64,000 nt of DNA from an uncultured Nesterenkonia sp. (lineage in GTDB: Bacteria > Actinomycetota > Actinomycetes > Actinomycetales > Micrococcaceae): contig CAMIAK010000007.1 in NCBI GenBank assembly GCA_946222885.1, positions 1 to 64,000 on the forward strand. Reading direction: 5' to 3'. The position numbers and the translations under genes were made by a program. Positions 51,259 through 59,470 of this stretch are shown piece after piece. Within the stretch, counting starts at the first letter, position 1. Each line of letters opens with the position of its first letter. The notes under the pieces are model-generated. The model ran no database searches. It was not told where the DNA came from and was given only the letters and a program-made list of their open reading frames with translations.

Positions 51259-52229
51259 GCGCGGAGGGAACCAGTCCGGAGACCAGCACGGACGACGCCG
51301 GCCGCCGCCTCCCCCCGCTGCTCTCCGCCGCAGCCGTCCGCGACCTCGCCCAGGGGCTGGGCGTCCACCCCACCAAGCAGTGGGGGCAGAACTTCGTCAT
51401 CGATCCGAACACGATCCGCCGGATCGTCGGGCTCGCGGAGCTGGACGGCTCCGAACATGTGCTGGAGGTCGGACCCGGGCTCGGTTCGCTGACCCTGGGG
51501 CTGCTGGACGAGGCCGCCCAGGTCACCGCCGTGGAGATCGACCCCAAGCTCGCCGCCCAGCTGCCGGAGACCATCCGCACCATGCGCCCGGAGAAGGCGG
51601 CGAACCTGACGGTGGTGCGGCAGGACGCGCTGAAGGTCGGACCGGGGGAGCTGAAGGGCCGGATCATCGGCGCAGAGTCCTCCTATGGGGACGCCGCGGC
51701 CCGGGAAGGCGGGCCGGCGCCGGAGCTCGGCGAGCCCGAGGTGCTGGTCGCGAATCTGCCCTACAACGTCGCGGTCCCGGTGGTGCTGCACCTCCTGCAG
51801 GTCCTGCCCTCGCTGCGCAAGGGTCTGGTGATGGTCCAGGAGGAGGTCGCCGATCGCCTCTGCGCCGGGCCCGGGTCCAAGATCTACGGGGTGCCCAGTG
51901 TGAAGGCCGCCTGGGACACCGAGATGCGCAAGGCCGGCGTGGTCGGCAAGAAGGTCTTCTGGCCCGAGCCGCGGATCTCCTCCGGACTGGTCCGCTTCGA
52001 CCGCCGGACACCGATCAGCTCCGAAGTCACCCGTGAGGAGACCTTCGCGGTGATCGACGCCGCCTTCGCCCAGCGCCGCAAGACGCTGCGGGCCGCGCTC
52101 TCCGGGCTGGCGGGCTCCGGCTCCGCCGCGGAGGAGGCGCTGAGGGAGGCCGGGGTGGATCCCTCGGCGCGCGGGGAGACCCTGGACGCGGCCGCCTATG
52201 CCCGGATCGCGCTGGCGCTGCGCGGGTAG
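51255..52229 (+). CDS. rsmA: 16S rRNA (adenine-1518/1519-N6)-dimethyltransferase
   Basis: A 324-residue KsgA/RsmA enzyme that dimethylates two adjacent adenines in helix 45 of 16S rRNA. Motifs are KQWGQNFVIDPNTIRRIV (N-terminus), VLEVGPGLGSLTLGLL (SAM site) and NLPYNVAVPVVLHLL (catalytic NLPY). An insertion of about 25 residues (KGRIIGAESSYGDAAAREGG) precedes NLPY. The start overlaps the tatD stop by 4 bases. Its TAG stop is part of the -10 box of ispE. Confidence 0.95.
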   Translation: MSAEGTSPETSTDDAGRRLPPLLSAAAVRDLAQGLGVHPTKQWGQNFVIDPNTIRRIVGLAELDGSEHVLEVGPGLGSLTLGLLDEAAQVTAVEIDPKLAAQLPETIRTMRPEKAANLTVVRQDALKVGPGELKGRIIGAESSYGDAAAREGGPAPELGEPEVLVANLPYNVAVPVVLHLLQVLPSLRKGLVMVQEEVADRLCAGPGSKIYGVPSVKAAWDTEMRKAGVVGKKVFWPEPRISSGLVRFDRRTPISSEVTREETFAVIDAAFAQRRKTLRAALSGLAGSGSAAEEALREAGVDPSARGETLDAAAYARIALALRG

Positions 52230-52232
52230 AGT
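52227..52232 (+). promoter_or_regulatory. -10 box TAGAGT of ispE, overlapping the rsmA stop codon
   Basis: TAGAGT starts at the rsmA TAG stop codon and lies 7 bases before the ATG of ispE at 52240. It would provide ispE with its own leaderless promoter. Confidence 0.55.
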
Positions 52233-52239
52233 CTTCTCC

Positions 52240-53217
52240 ATGCGAGACAGCGAATTCTTCGGCCACGTGACCGCCGTCGCCCCCGGCAAGGTGAATATGA
52301 GCCTGCGCGTGGGGCCGCCGCGTGAGGACGGCTATCACGACGTCGCCACGCTGTACTTCGCCGTCTCCCTGCATGAGGAGGTCACCGCCGCCCCGCGCGA
52401 TGACGAGGCCATCACTGTCAGCCTCTCCGAGCGTTCGGCCTTCAACGAGGTCCAGTACCAGGAGGGCGGGGAGACTGTGACCGCGGCGATCCCGCTGGAT
52501 GAGCGCAATCTCGCCCACCAGGCGGCGCAGAAGCTGCGCGACCGGTTGGGCATCCGCAGCGGCGTGGACCTGACCATCACCAAGAACGTGCCGGTGGCCG
52601 GCGGCATGGGTGGGGGCTCCGCCGACGCCGCCGCGGCGCTGGTGGCCTGCTCGGCGCTGTGGGAGGCCGGACTCTCCAAGGAACAGCTGGCGGAGATCGG
52701 CGCAGAGCTGGGAGCAGATGTGCCCTTCGCGATCCTGGGCGGCGCCGCCGTCGGGCAGGGAGCAGGCGAGCAGCTCTCCCCGCTGCTGACCCGCGGTGAG
52801 CTGCACCTGGTCATCGTCCCGGCCACCACCGGGCTCTCCACCCCGGAGATCTACCGGGAGCTGGACGCCATGCGCGCCGAGGCCGGCATCACCCCCGAGG
52901 AGCCGGAGCTCGACGCCGACCTGGTCCGTGCGGTCTGCACCGCAGACGCCGAGATGGTCGCCACCCTGATGACCAACGAGCTGCAGGCCCCCGCGGTCCG
53001 CAAGGTCCCCTCGCTGGAGCGGATGATGGACGTGGGGCTGCTGGAGGGCGCCATGCAGGGCATGGTCTCCGGGTCCGGGCCCACTGTGGTGTTCCTGGCC
53101 CGCGACGCCGCGGCGGCCGGCCAGCTGGCAACCAGTCTGGAGGAGCGCACCGACGTCTGGGCGATCCCGGTCACCGGCCCCGCGCCCGGGGCACGCCTGC
53201 TGACCTCCCGCGGCTGA
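52240..53217 (+). CDS. ispE: 4-(cytidine 5'-diphospho)-2-C-methyl-D-erythritol kinase
   Basis: A 325-residue GHMP kinase of the non-mevalonate isoprenoid pathway. Motifs are VTAVAPGKVNMSLRVG (motif 1), NVPVAGGMGGGSADAAAAL (ATP-binding motif 2) and GMVSGSGPTVVFLA (motif 3). Length is typical. It completes the tatD-rsmA-ispE set. Confidence 0.95.
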   Translation: MRDSEFFGHVTAVAPGKVNMSLRVGPPREDGYHDVATLYFAVSLHEEVTAAPRDDEAITVSLSERSAFNEVQYQEGGETVTAAIPLDERNLAHQAAQKLRDRLGIRSGVDLTITKNVPVAGGMGGGSADAAAALVACSALWEAGLSKEQLAEIGAELGADVPFAILGGAAVGQGAGEQLSPLLTRGELHLVIVPATTGLSTPEIYRELDAMRAEAGITPEEPELDADLVRAVCTADAEMVATLMTNELQAPAVRKVPSLERMMDVGLLEGAMQGMVSGSGPTVVFLARDAAAAGQLATSLEERTDVWAIPVTGPAPGARLLTSRG

Positions 53218-53223
53218 GCGGCC

Positions 53224-53243
53224 CCGCCCCCGTCCGGGCGGGC
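53224..53243. terminator. Possible hairpin between convergent ispE and TauE/SafE genes
   Basis: A 7-base GC stem (cccgccc with gggcggg) and 6-base loop occupies the 38-base gap between convergent genes. There is no T-tract, so termination is possible but not assured. Confidence 0.35.
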
Positions 53244-53255
53244 AAAGAGCTCCGT

Positions 53256-54023
53256 TCAGCCCTCCAGCGTGGTGCTGATCCCGGTGAACAGCGCCAGCAG
53301 CGCGCCCAGGAACGCCAGGCCGATGACGGTGCGCCGGACCAGCTCATGCGGGATCCGCTTCTGCAGCAGCGCCCCGGCCCAGAGCCCCAGGACGATCATG
53401 ACCGCACAGCCCGTCCATACCCACCAGGGCAGCGCCGGGACGCCGTCCTCGCTGAAGCCCCATTTGGTCAGCATCGCTGAGGCCGCCATCGCGATCCAGA
53501 CCGGCTGCAGGGTGGCGGCGAAGCCGATCACGTTCCAGCGGGTCAGCACGCTGTAGACGGTCATCGCGGGTCCGCCGACGCCGGCGGTCACCGTCCCGGC
53601 CCCGGCGCCGACGCCTGCCAGGACACGGGCGGTGCGGCTGTCGGAGATGGTCCTGGCGCGGCTGAGCACCACAGAGAGCGAGAGGCCCACCAGCACCAGG
53701 CTGGCCACCACGATGTACAGCGGGCCGGGCGGGCTGTGCGCGGCGACCCATCCGAAGGGCGGGACCACCGCCATCCCGGCGGCGCAGATCCACAGCGCCC
53801 GTCTCCATTCGATCTGCCTCCACACCGAGGGCAGCATGAGGATCGGAGCGACGATGGAGAGGAAGTTGGTCAGCAGCACCCCGTCCTGCGGGCCGAGCAT
53901 GACCACCAGGAACGGGGCGGTGACCATCGCGAAGCCCAGCCCTGTGATCCGCTGGATCACGGCCGCGAAGGCCACCAGCCCCAGGATGGCCAGGCCGAGT
54001 ACGAGCTCTGAGCTGATCTCCAC
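53256..54023 (-). CDS. TauE/SafE family sulfite exporter-like membrane protein
   Basis: A 255-residue membrane protein with about eight spans. The pattern GFAMVTAPFLVVMLGPQDGVLL near residue 30 and GAGAGTVTAGVGGPAM near 140 fits the TauE/SafE family, in which a glycine-rich repeat sits in each half. The family exports sulfite or sulfonate-type anions; the substrate is not shown by sequence. The next gene upstream on this strand is the MBL hydrolase, 8 bases away, so the two may be co-transcribed. Confidence 0.88.
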   Translation of the reverse strand: MEISSELVLGLAILGLVAFAAVIQRITGLGFAMVTAPFLVVMLGPQDGVLLTNFLSIVAPILMLPSVWRQIEWRRALWICAAGMAVVPPFGWVAAHSPPGPLYIVVASLVLVGLSLSVVLSRARTISDSRTARVLAGVGAGAGTVTAGVGGPAMTVYSVLTRWNVIGFAATLQPVWIAMAASAMLTKWGFSEDGVPALPWWVWTGCAVMIVLGLWAGALLQKRIPHELVRRTVIGLAFLGALLALFTGISTTLEG

Positions 54024-54031
54024 CGGCGGGC

Positions 54032-54709
54032 TCAGCTGCCCGCGGGGGCGACGTCGTGCTGCGCGCCGTCGCGAAGGGGGAGGATCTCGGTGCCGGTGAG
54101 GGTGCCGATCTGGCGGTTCAGCAGGCCGCGGCCGCGCTCGGAGAGCAGCTCGTCATGGATCGGGATGCTCAGCCGCGGCACCTCTCCGCCGGGGTTCGCC
54201 CGGCCCAGGGCACGCACGAACTCCACCTGCTCCTTCATCGCGGCCCATGGCCCCATGATCGGCAGGGCCAGGACCTCGACGCCGGCCGGCGCGGTCTCCA
54301 GCGAGTCGCCGGGGTGGAAGAACACCGGCTCGCCCTCAGCCCGCAGCAGGTAGCCGATGTTCTGGATGCGGGGGATGTCCTCATGGATCACCGCGTGGTC
54401 CCCGCCCACGGCCTCCACCTGCACCTCGCCCACGGCGAATGTCTGGCCGGGCCGCACGGCCCGCGCGCCGGCGAGCTCCACCGCCTCGTGGACGTCGCCG
54501 GCGGTGCAGACGGCGGCCTGCGGGTTGCGCTCCAGCAGGGCGGGTGCGTGCTCGGGGTCCACATGGTCGGGGTGCTGGTGGGTGATCAGCACGGCGTCCA
54601 GATCCGTGACGTCATGCCAGAGCCCGGAGAAGGCTCCCGGGTCGATCAGGATCCGCGATCCCGCCGCCTCCACGAGGACGCACGCGTGCCCGAGATGTGT
54701 GATCCGCAT
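54032..54709 (-). CDS. MBL-fold metal-dependent hydrolase
   Basis: A 225-residue metallo-beta-lactamase-fold protein. The HxHxDH motif is visible in THQHPDHVD, with earlier LGHACVLVEA and ILIDPGAFSG and the later ligands GDHAVIHED, HPGDSLE and IPIHDE. It resembles the UPF0173-type hydrolases related to lactonases. Substrate is unknown. It is upstream of and close to the TauE/SafE gene. Confidence 0.87.
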   Translation of the reverse strand: MRITHLGHACVLVEAAGSRILIDPGAFSGLWHDVTDLDAVLITHQHPDHVDPEHAPALLERNPQAAVCTAGDVHEAVELAGARAVRPGQTFAVGEVQVEAVGGDHAVIHEDIPRIQNIGYLLRAEGEPVFFHPGDSLETAPAGVEVLALPIMGPWAAMKEQVEFVRALGRANPGGEVPRLSIPIHDELLSERGRGLLNRQIGTLTGTEILPLRDGAQHDVAPAGS

Positions 54710-54766
54710 GGGCCCATATTCTCACAGCGTCTGCCTCGCACAAGGCCTCGTGGGTGGGGCCGGGGT

Positions 54767-56650
54767 TCAGCCCTCCACGATCTCGCTGGCCTCCAGCCAG
54801 GCCTCCTCGGCCTCGGCGAGCTGGGACTCGATGCCGCTGAGCTCCTCCTGCAGGCTCCCCAGACGCTCCAGGTCCACCGCCTCGGAGGCGGCGGCCATCT
54901 GCTCATGCAGCTCGGCCTGGCGGGCGGAGAGCTTCTCCATCTGCCGCTCCACCCGCTGCATGGTCTTCTGGGCGGTCCGCTGCTCGGCCGAGGAGCTGCC
55001 GCCGTTCTTCGACGGAGCAGGCGCAGCGGCAGCGGCGGGGGAGGGGGCAGCGGCGGATGCGGCCGGCGTCGCGCCGGCGGAGCTCTCTCCCCGGTACGTC
55101 CGTCCGTCCACCGCCGGGGCGGGCTCCTTCCCCTCCCGGATGCGCAGGTACTGCTCCACGCCGCCGGGCAGGGCGCGGATCTTCCCGTCGCCCAGCAGTG
55201 CGATCTGGTGGTCGGTGACGCGTTCGAGCAGGTAGCGGTCGTGGCTGACCACGATCAGGGTGCCGGGCCAGCCGTCCAGCAGGTCTTCGACGGCGGCCAG
55301 GGTGTCGGTGTCCAGATCATTGGTGGGCTCGTCGAGCATCAGGACGTTGGGCTCGCCGGTCATCAGCTTCAGCAGCTGCAGCCGGCGCCGCTCGCCGCCG
55401 GAGAGGTCGCCCACCGGGGTCCACTGCCGGGTCCGGCCGAAGCCGACCGTCTCCAGCAGCTGGCCGGCGGACATCTCCTTCCCGCCGACCTCGAAGACGC
55501 TCTTGTCCTCGGTCATGACTTCCTGGACCCGCATATGGGAGCGTTCGCGCAGCTCGTCGACCTCCTGGGTGAGTATCGCGGTCCGCACGGTCTTGCCGCG
55601 CCTGACCCGGCCGGCGTCGGGCTGGATCCGGCCGTCCAGCAGGCGCAGCAGGGTGGACTTCCCGGCCCCGTTGACCCCGACGACGCCGACCCGCTCGCCC
55701 GGGCCGAGCCGCAGGGTGACCTCGTCGAAGAGCGGCTTGCTGCGGCCGGACTCACCTTCGGCGACGGAGAGGCTGACGTCCTCAAGGTCCAGCACGTCCT
55801 TGCCCAGCCGGGCAGTGGCCATCTTCCGCAGCGAGACGGTGTCCCGGTGCTCGGGGACGTCGTCGATGAGCGCATTGGCGGCGTCGATCCGGAACTTCGG
55901 CTTGGTGGTCCGGGCCGGGGCGCCGCGGCGCAGCCAGGCCAGCTCCTTCTTCACCAGCTGCTGGCGCTTCTGCTCCTCCACCGCGGCGGCCCGGTCGCGC
56001 TCGGCCCGTGCCAGGGTGTAGGCGGCGTAGCCCCCGTCGAAGGAGTCGACGACGGCGTCGTGGACCTCCCAGGTCAGCGTGCAGACCTCGTCCAGGAACC
56101 AGCGGTCATGGGTGACCACCAGGAAGGCGCCCTCACCCTCCTTCCAGCGTCGCTTCAGGTGGTCGGCCAGCCAAGCCACGCCTTCGACGTCGAGGTGGTT
56201 GGTGGGCTCATCCAGCATGAGCACGTCGTGGTCGCTCATCAGCAGCTTCGCCAGGGCGACGCGCCGGCGCTGTCCGCCGGAGAGCCTGCCCACCGGCTGC
56301 TCCCAGTCCAGGCCGGTCAGCAGACCGGAGGCGATGTCGCGCATCTTCGGGTCGGAGGCCCACTCATGCTCGGCCATCTCGCCGACGACGGCGCGGCGGA
56401 CAGAGTCCTCGTGGAGGAGCACGTCGGTCTGGTCCAGGAAGCCGATGCTGATTCCTCCGCGCCAGGTGACCTGGCCGGCGTCGGGCTCCTCCTTGCGGGC
56501 CAGCAGGCGCATCAGCGTGGATTTCCCGTCGCCGTTGCGGCCCACGATGCCGATCCGGTCCCCGGCGTCGAGGCCTAAGGTGACCTCGTCGAGGACGGTG
56601 CGTGTGCCGAAGGTGATGGAGAGATTCTCTGCGCCGAGTAGATGTGCCAC
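54767..56650 (-). CDS. ABC-F family ATPase with C-terminal coiled coil (Uup-like)
   Basis: A 627-residue protein with two ABC domains in one chain and no membrane part. Walker A motifs are GRNGDGKST (first domain, about 33-41) and GVNGAGKST (second domain); signatures are LSGGQRRR and LSGGERRR; Walker B regions are VLMLDEPTNHLD and VLMLDEPTNDLD. The linker has basic stretches. The C-terminal 90 residues form an Ala/Pro spacer and a coiled coil (EQRTAQKTMQRVERQMEKL), as in Uup, which acts on branched DNA or ribosomes. The GTG start at 56650 lies 6 bases from TACCCT. An upstream open frame to 57778 is antisense to the kinase gene and not coding. Confidence 0.9.
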   Translation of the reverse strand: MAHLLGAENLSITFGTRTVLDEVTLGLDAGDRIGIVGRNGDGKSTLMRLLARKEEPDAGQVTWRGGISIGFLDQTDVLLHEDSVRRAVVGEMAEHEWASDPKMRDIASGLLTGLDWEQPVGRLSGGQRRRVALAKLLMSDHDVLMLDEPTNHLDVEGVAWLADHLKRRWKEGEGAFLVVTHDRWFLDEVCTLTWEVHDAVVDSFDGGYAAYTLARAERDRAAAVEEQKRQQLVKKELAWLRRGAPARTTKPKFRIDAANALIDDVPEHRDTVSLRKMATARLGKDVLDLEDVSLSVAEGESGRSKPLFDEVTLRLGPGERVGVVGVNGAGKSTLLRLLDGRIQPDAGRVRRGKTVRTAILTQEVDELRERSHMRVQEVMTEDKSVFEVGGKEMSAGQLLETVGFGRTRQWTPVGDLSGGERRRLQLLKLMTGEPNVLMLDEPTNDLDTDTLAAVEDLLDGWPGTLIVVSHDRYLLERVTDHQIALLGDGKIRALPGGVEQYLRIREGKEPAPAVDGRTYRGESSAGATPAASAAAPSPAAAAAPAPSKNGGSSSAEQRTAQKTMQRVERQMEKLSARQAELHEQMAAASEAVDLERLGSLQEELSGIESQLAEAEEAWLEASEIVEG

Positions 56651-56656
56651 CCGTCC

Positions 56657-56662
56657 AGGGTA
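56657..56662 (-). promoter_or_regulatory. -10 box TACCCT of the ABC-F gene
   Basis: The complement reads TACCCT, 6 bases before the GTG start at 56650 on the minus strand. It suggests a leaderless transcript. Confidence 0.45.
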
Positions 56663-56696
56663 GAGGTTCCTCTCCCGCATGAGGACGCACAGCTCG

Positions 56697-56702
56697 TAGA
56701 CT
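56697..56702 (+). promoter_or_regulatory. -10 box TAGACT of the Ser/Thr kinase gene
   Basis: TAGACT lies 8 bases before the GTG start at 56711, again with no ribosome binding site. The 60-base gap therefore carries divergent promoters. Confidence 0.55.
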
Positions 56703-56710
56703 GAGCGACT

Positions 56711-57931
56711 GTGGGCGATATCTTCGCAGGACGCTATGAACTGGTCGACCCCCTGGGCGAGGGAGGGTCGGGCACCGTCTGGCGCGTCTGGGACCATAAG
56801 CGGGGCCGGTACTGCGCGGCCAAGGTGCTGCGCCAGGTGGACGCCGTCTCGCTGCTGCGCTTCATCCGGGAGCAGAGCCTGAGGCTGGAGCACCAGCATG
56901 TGCTCGCGCCCACCGGCTGGGCCGGTGAGGATGACATGGTGCTGTTCACCATGCCGATGATCCGCGGCGGCTCCGTGGCGACTCTGGTGGGCGACTTCGG
57001 CCCGCTGCCCCCGCGGCTGGTGGTCCTGCTGCTGGACCAGCTGCTCACCGCCCTGGAGGTCCTCCATCAGGAGGGCATCGTCCACCGCGACGTGAAGCCC
57101 GCGAACCTCCTGCTCGACGCCACCGGGCGCGGGCTCCCGAACCTCTGGCTGGGCGACTTCGGCATCGCGGCCGGAGCGGATGAGCCCCGGCTGACCAGCG
57201 GCCCCTACGCGCTGGGGACCCCCGGCTACCTGGCGCCCGAATGCCTGACCCACGGCTGGGACCCGGACCCGCGGGCAGACCTCTACGCCGCCGGCATGTG
57301 TGCGGTGGAGATGATCACCGGGGTGAAGCCCGAACGCGGCACCGAGGCGGCGGAGGCCCTGGCCGCCGCAGAGCTGCCCCATGAGCTGCCGCAGGCCCTG
57401 GCCGACGTCGTGCACCGGCTGGCCGCCCCCAGCATCTCGGCGCGCCTCGGGACGGCCGCCGAGGCCCGGAGGCGCCTCTGGGACGCCGGCCTGATGCCGC
57501 AGGAGGTCCCGCCGGAGGAGATCCTGGGAGAGGTCGAGCTCTTCGACCACATCCCGCCGCTGCCCGAGGGATGGGGAGGGGACCAGCCTGCGCCTGCCTA
57601 CGCGGCCTCCTCTTCCGAACAGGGGGACCCGACTCCCATGATGGGAACGCGCAGCACCCCGACGGCGGCCGTGCCGCACCACACTCCGCAGCCCGATCGG
57701 CCGGCCCCGCAGGATCAGCCGACACAGCACCACCCACCGTTTCACCACCAGCCGGTGCAGCAGCCCGCTCAGTCTCACCAGCCGGTCCCATACCCTGCTC
57801 CGGCCCCAGGACCTCAGAGCACGCCCGCGCCCCAGAGCTCGGGCCGAGGGAAGGTCCTCGCACTCTCCGCCGCGCTGCTGGGACTGGGGCTGCTCCTGCT
57901 GCTGTTCACGATCTGGCTGGCGACCTACTGA
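56711..57931 (+). CDS. Membrane-anchored Ser/Thr protein kinase without external sensor domain
   Basis: A 406-residue Hanks-type kinase. The catalytic domain (1-270) has GEGGSGTVW (17-25), Lys38 in CAAKVL, HRDVKPAN (125-132) with catalytic Asp127, the DFG at 149-151 and GTPGYLAPE in the activation segment. A Gln/His/Pro-rich linker follows (about 290-375), then one transmembrane span (383-404) only two residues from the end. There is no PASTA or other extracellular domain, so the signal must come from inside the cell or through the membrane. Convergent with the next gene. Confidence 0.92.
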   Translation: MGDIFAGRYELVDPLGEGGSGTVWRVWDHKRGRYCAAKVLRQVDAVSLLRFIREQSLRLEHQHVLAPTGWAGEDDMVLFTMPMIRGGSVATLVGDFGPLPPRLVVLLLDQLLTALEVLHQEGIVHRDVKPANLLLDATGRGLPNLWLGDFGIAAGADEPRLTSGPYALGTPGYLAPECLTHGWDPDPRADLYAAGMCAVEMITGVKPERGTEAAEALAAAELPHELPQALADVVHRLAAPSISARLGTAAEARRRLWDAGLMPQEVPPEEILGEVELFDHIPPLPEGWGGDQPAPAYAASSSEQGDPTPMMGTRSTPTAAVPHHTPQPDRPAPQDQPTQHHPPFHHQPVQQPAQSHQPVPYPAPAPGPQSTPAPQSSGRGKVLALSAALLGLGLLLLLFTIWLATY

Positions 57932-57944
57932 GCCGGACTCCGCC

Positions 57945-59303
57945 TCAGCGGTTCTGCCGGATCGCCCGGACCATGACCAGGGAGCCGGTGGCCATCATCA
58001 GCAGGGCGAAGGCGCCCAGGCTCATCACCAGGCCGGTGGACTCGCCCATGCTGCGCACCCGGTCCACCGCGGTGAGCTCCGCCTCCTCCTCGGAGCCGGC
58101 CTCATCCGTGCCCTCGTCCTCCCCGGGGCCGAATCCGGGCTGGGAGTCCTCCTGGCCGGCGGGATAGACGGGGGTGCCGGCCTCCCCGTTCTCGTAGTCG
58201 AAGGTCTCCAGGGTCAGCAGGTAGTCGATGGGGAAGCTCTCACCGTCCTCGTGCTCGTCGGCGACCACCACCAGGTAGTACTCGCCGGCCAGGGTGGGGG
58301 AGGACCAGCTGTCATAGCGGTTGTTCCACTGCACGGGGTCGGTCATCGTCCGCAGCTCGGTGGGGCTGCGGGAGGACAGCGGCATGCTGTCGCCCTCGGA
58401 GATGCCGCGCATCGGGTTCAGCACGGCCAATGAGGCCGAACCCATGTCGCTGAGCTGCTCGCTCAGCTCATCGCCGGGATCGGGGAAGAACGCCTCGGCC
58501 TGCAGGTTCTGCCCCCAGTCCAGCGGCACGCTGAAGACTTGGATCTCCCCGGGGGAGATGCTCAGGTCATAGGTGTTCCCCGCCTCCAGAGGCGTGGCCC
58601 CGGCGAAGGAGGGGCCGGGGTCGGCGTCGAGGGCTCCGGAGACGTTGCGCCCGATCTCCGACCAGCTCAGGTCGTACTCCGGCTCGTCATCCATCTGCGC
58701 GGCGTTCTCCGCGGCGGGCTCCTCGTGGACCAGCAGCTCGAAGTCGCGGCCGGCGACGTCGTCCTCCTCCCAGCGGGGCCCCACGGTGAGCACCAGCTCA
58801 TCGGCCTCGCCGCAGAGGTCCTCCTCGTCCTCCTCCAGGTCCAGCGCCCGGCCGGTGGAGATGTGGGTGGTGCGCAGGCGCTCGAGGGTGTCCATCTCCA
58901 GCCCGGAGTTCGTCGCATCGGCGCAGCTCTCACCGTCCCAGGTGTCCAGGGAGACGGCGAAGGCCTCCCAGTCGTCCTGGAGGTCCTCAGCGTGTGTGGT
59001 GAGGCTGACATGCAGGGTGGAGCCCTCCAGCTCGCGGGGGATGCGGTAGTAGAGGGTGGAGTCGGTGAACTCGTCGGTGTACGCGGCCCCGGGGGAGAGC
59101 TCCAGGGCGTCCCCGGCGTTGGAGCCGCCGGTGACCGGGGTGCCCTCGAAGCTGAAGGAGTCCTCGGCCGGGCCGCCGTCGGCGTGTGCCTCCGGCGCGG
59201 AGAAGGCTGCCAGCAGGCCCACCAGCCCGACGCCGGCCACGGTCCTGTAGGGGAATCTGATCGTCATCTCGCCACGTTCCTGGTCGGGGATCTGCAGATC
59301 CAT
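57945..59303 (-). CDS. Secreted, C-terminally anchored protein of unknown function
   Basis: A 452-residue protein with a signal peptide (hydrophobic about 19-33, cleavage near APEAHA) and a C-terminal transmembrane span (about 425-447, LVMSLGAFALLMMATGSLVM) followed by a basic tail, so the body lies outside the membrane. Two regions read as repeated beta-rich modules with related patterns (LELSPGAAYTDEFTDSTLYY and DLSISPGEIQVFSVPLDWGQ). It is very acidic, with three Cys. No family was recognised. The ATG at 59303 is preferred because aaggag precedes it; an ATG at 59267 is possible. The neighbouring kinase is convergent. Confidence 0.65.
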   Translation of the reverse strand: MDLQIPDQERGEMTIRFPYRTVAGVGLVGLLAAFSAPEAHADGGPAEDSFSFEGTPVTGGSNAGDALELSPGAAYTDEFTDSTLYYRIPRELEGSTLHVSLTTHAEDLQDDWEAFAVSLDTWDGESCADATNSGLEMDTLERLRTTHISTGRALDLEEDEEDLCGEADELVLTVGPRWEEDDVAGRDFELLVHEEPAAENAAQMDDEPEYDLSWSEIGRNVSGALDADPGPSFAGATPLEAGNTYDLSISPGEIQVFSVPLDWGQNLQAEAFFPDPGDELSEQLSDMGSASLAVLNPMRGISEGDSMPLSSRSPTELRTMTDPVQWNNRYDSWSSPTLAGEYYLVVVADEHEDGESFPIDYLLTLETFDYENGEAGTPVYPAGQEDSQPGFGPGEDEGTDEAGSEEEAELTAVDRVRSMGESTGLVMSLGAFALLMMATGSLVMVRAIRQNR

Positions 59304-59470
59304 GCTCGCTCCTTACACCCTAATGACTCTGCCCCGTCGGCGGGAGCCGTCTATGTTCACAGAAGCAACGCTAATTATTTGCGAAAGTGAAGTCAAGGGC
59401 GTTGGGAGGGAATCTGTTTGCCGGTGCACAATGGGTGAAGGACCAAGGTCATCGAGCATGAGGAGTGAGC
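59304..59470. promoter_or_regulatory. Divergent promoter region, less GC-rich
   Basis: This 167-base gap separates two divergent genes and includes an AT-rich stretch (aacgctaattatttgcgaaa, 59368-59387). A TAGGGT box on the minus strand (complement of 59316-59321) could serve the secreted protein gene, and a CACAAT box near 59427 the HTH gene. Confidence 0.35.

Noticed and set aside
54056..56578. 840-residue plus-strand frame
   Set aside because: Mirror of the MBL and ABC-F genes, whose motifs are unmistakable.
56651..57778. N-terminal extension of the ABC-F frame
   Set aside because: It is antisense to the kinase gene and would precede the conserved ABC-F start; the GTG at 56650 with a -10 box is a better start.
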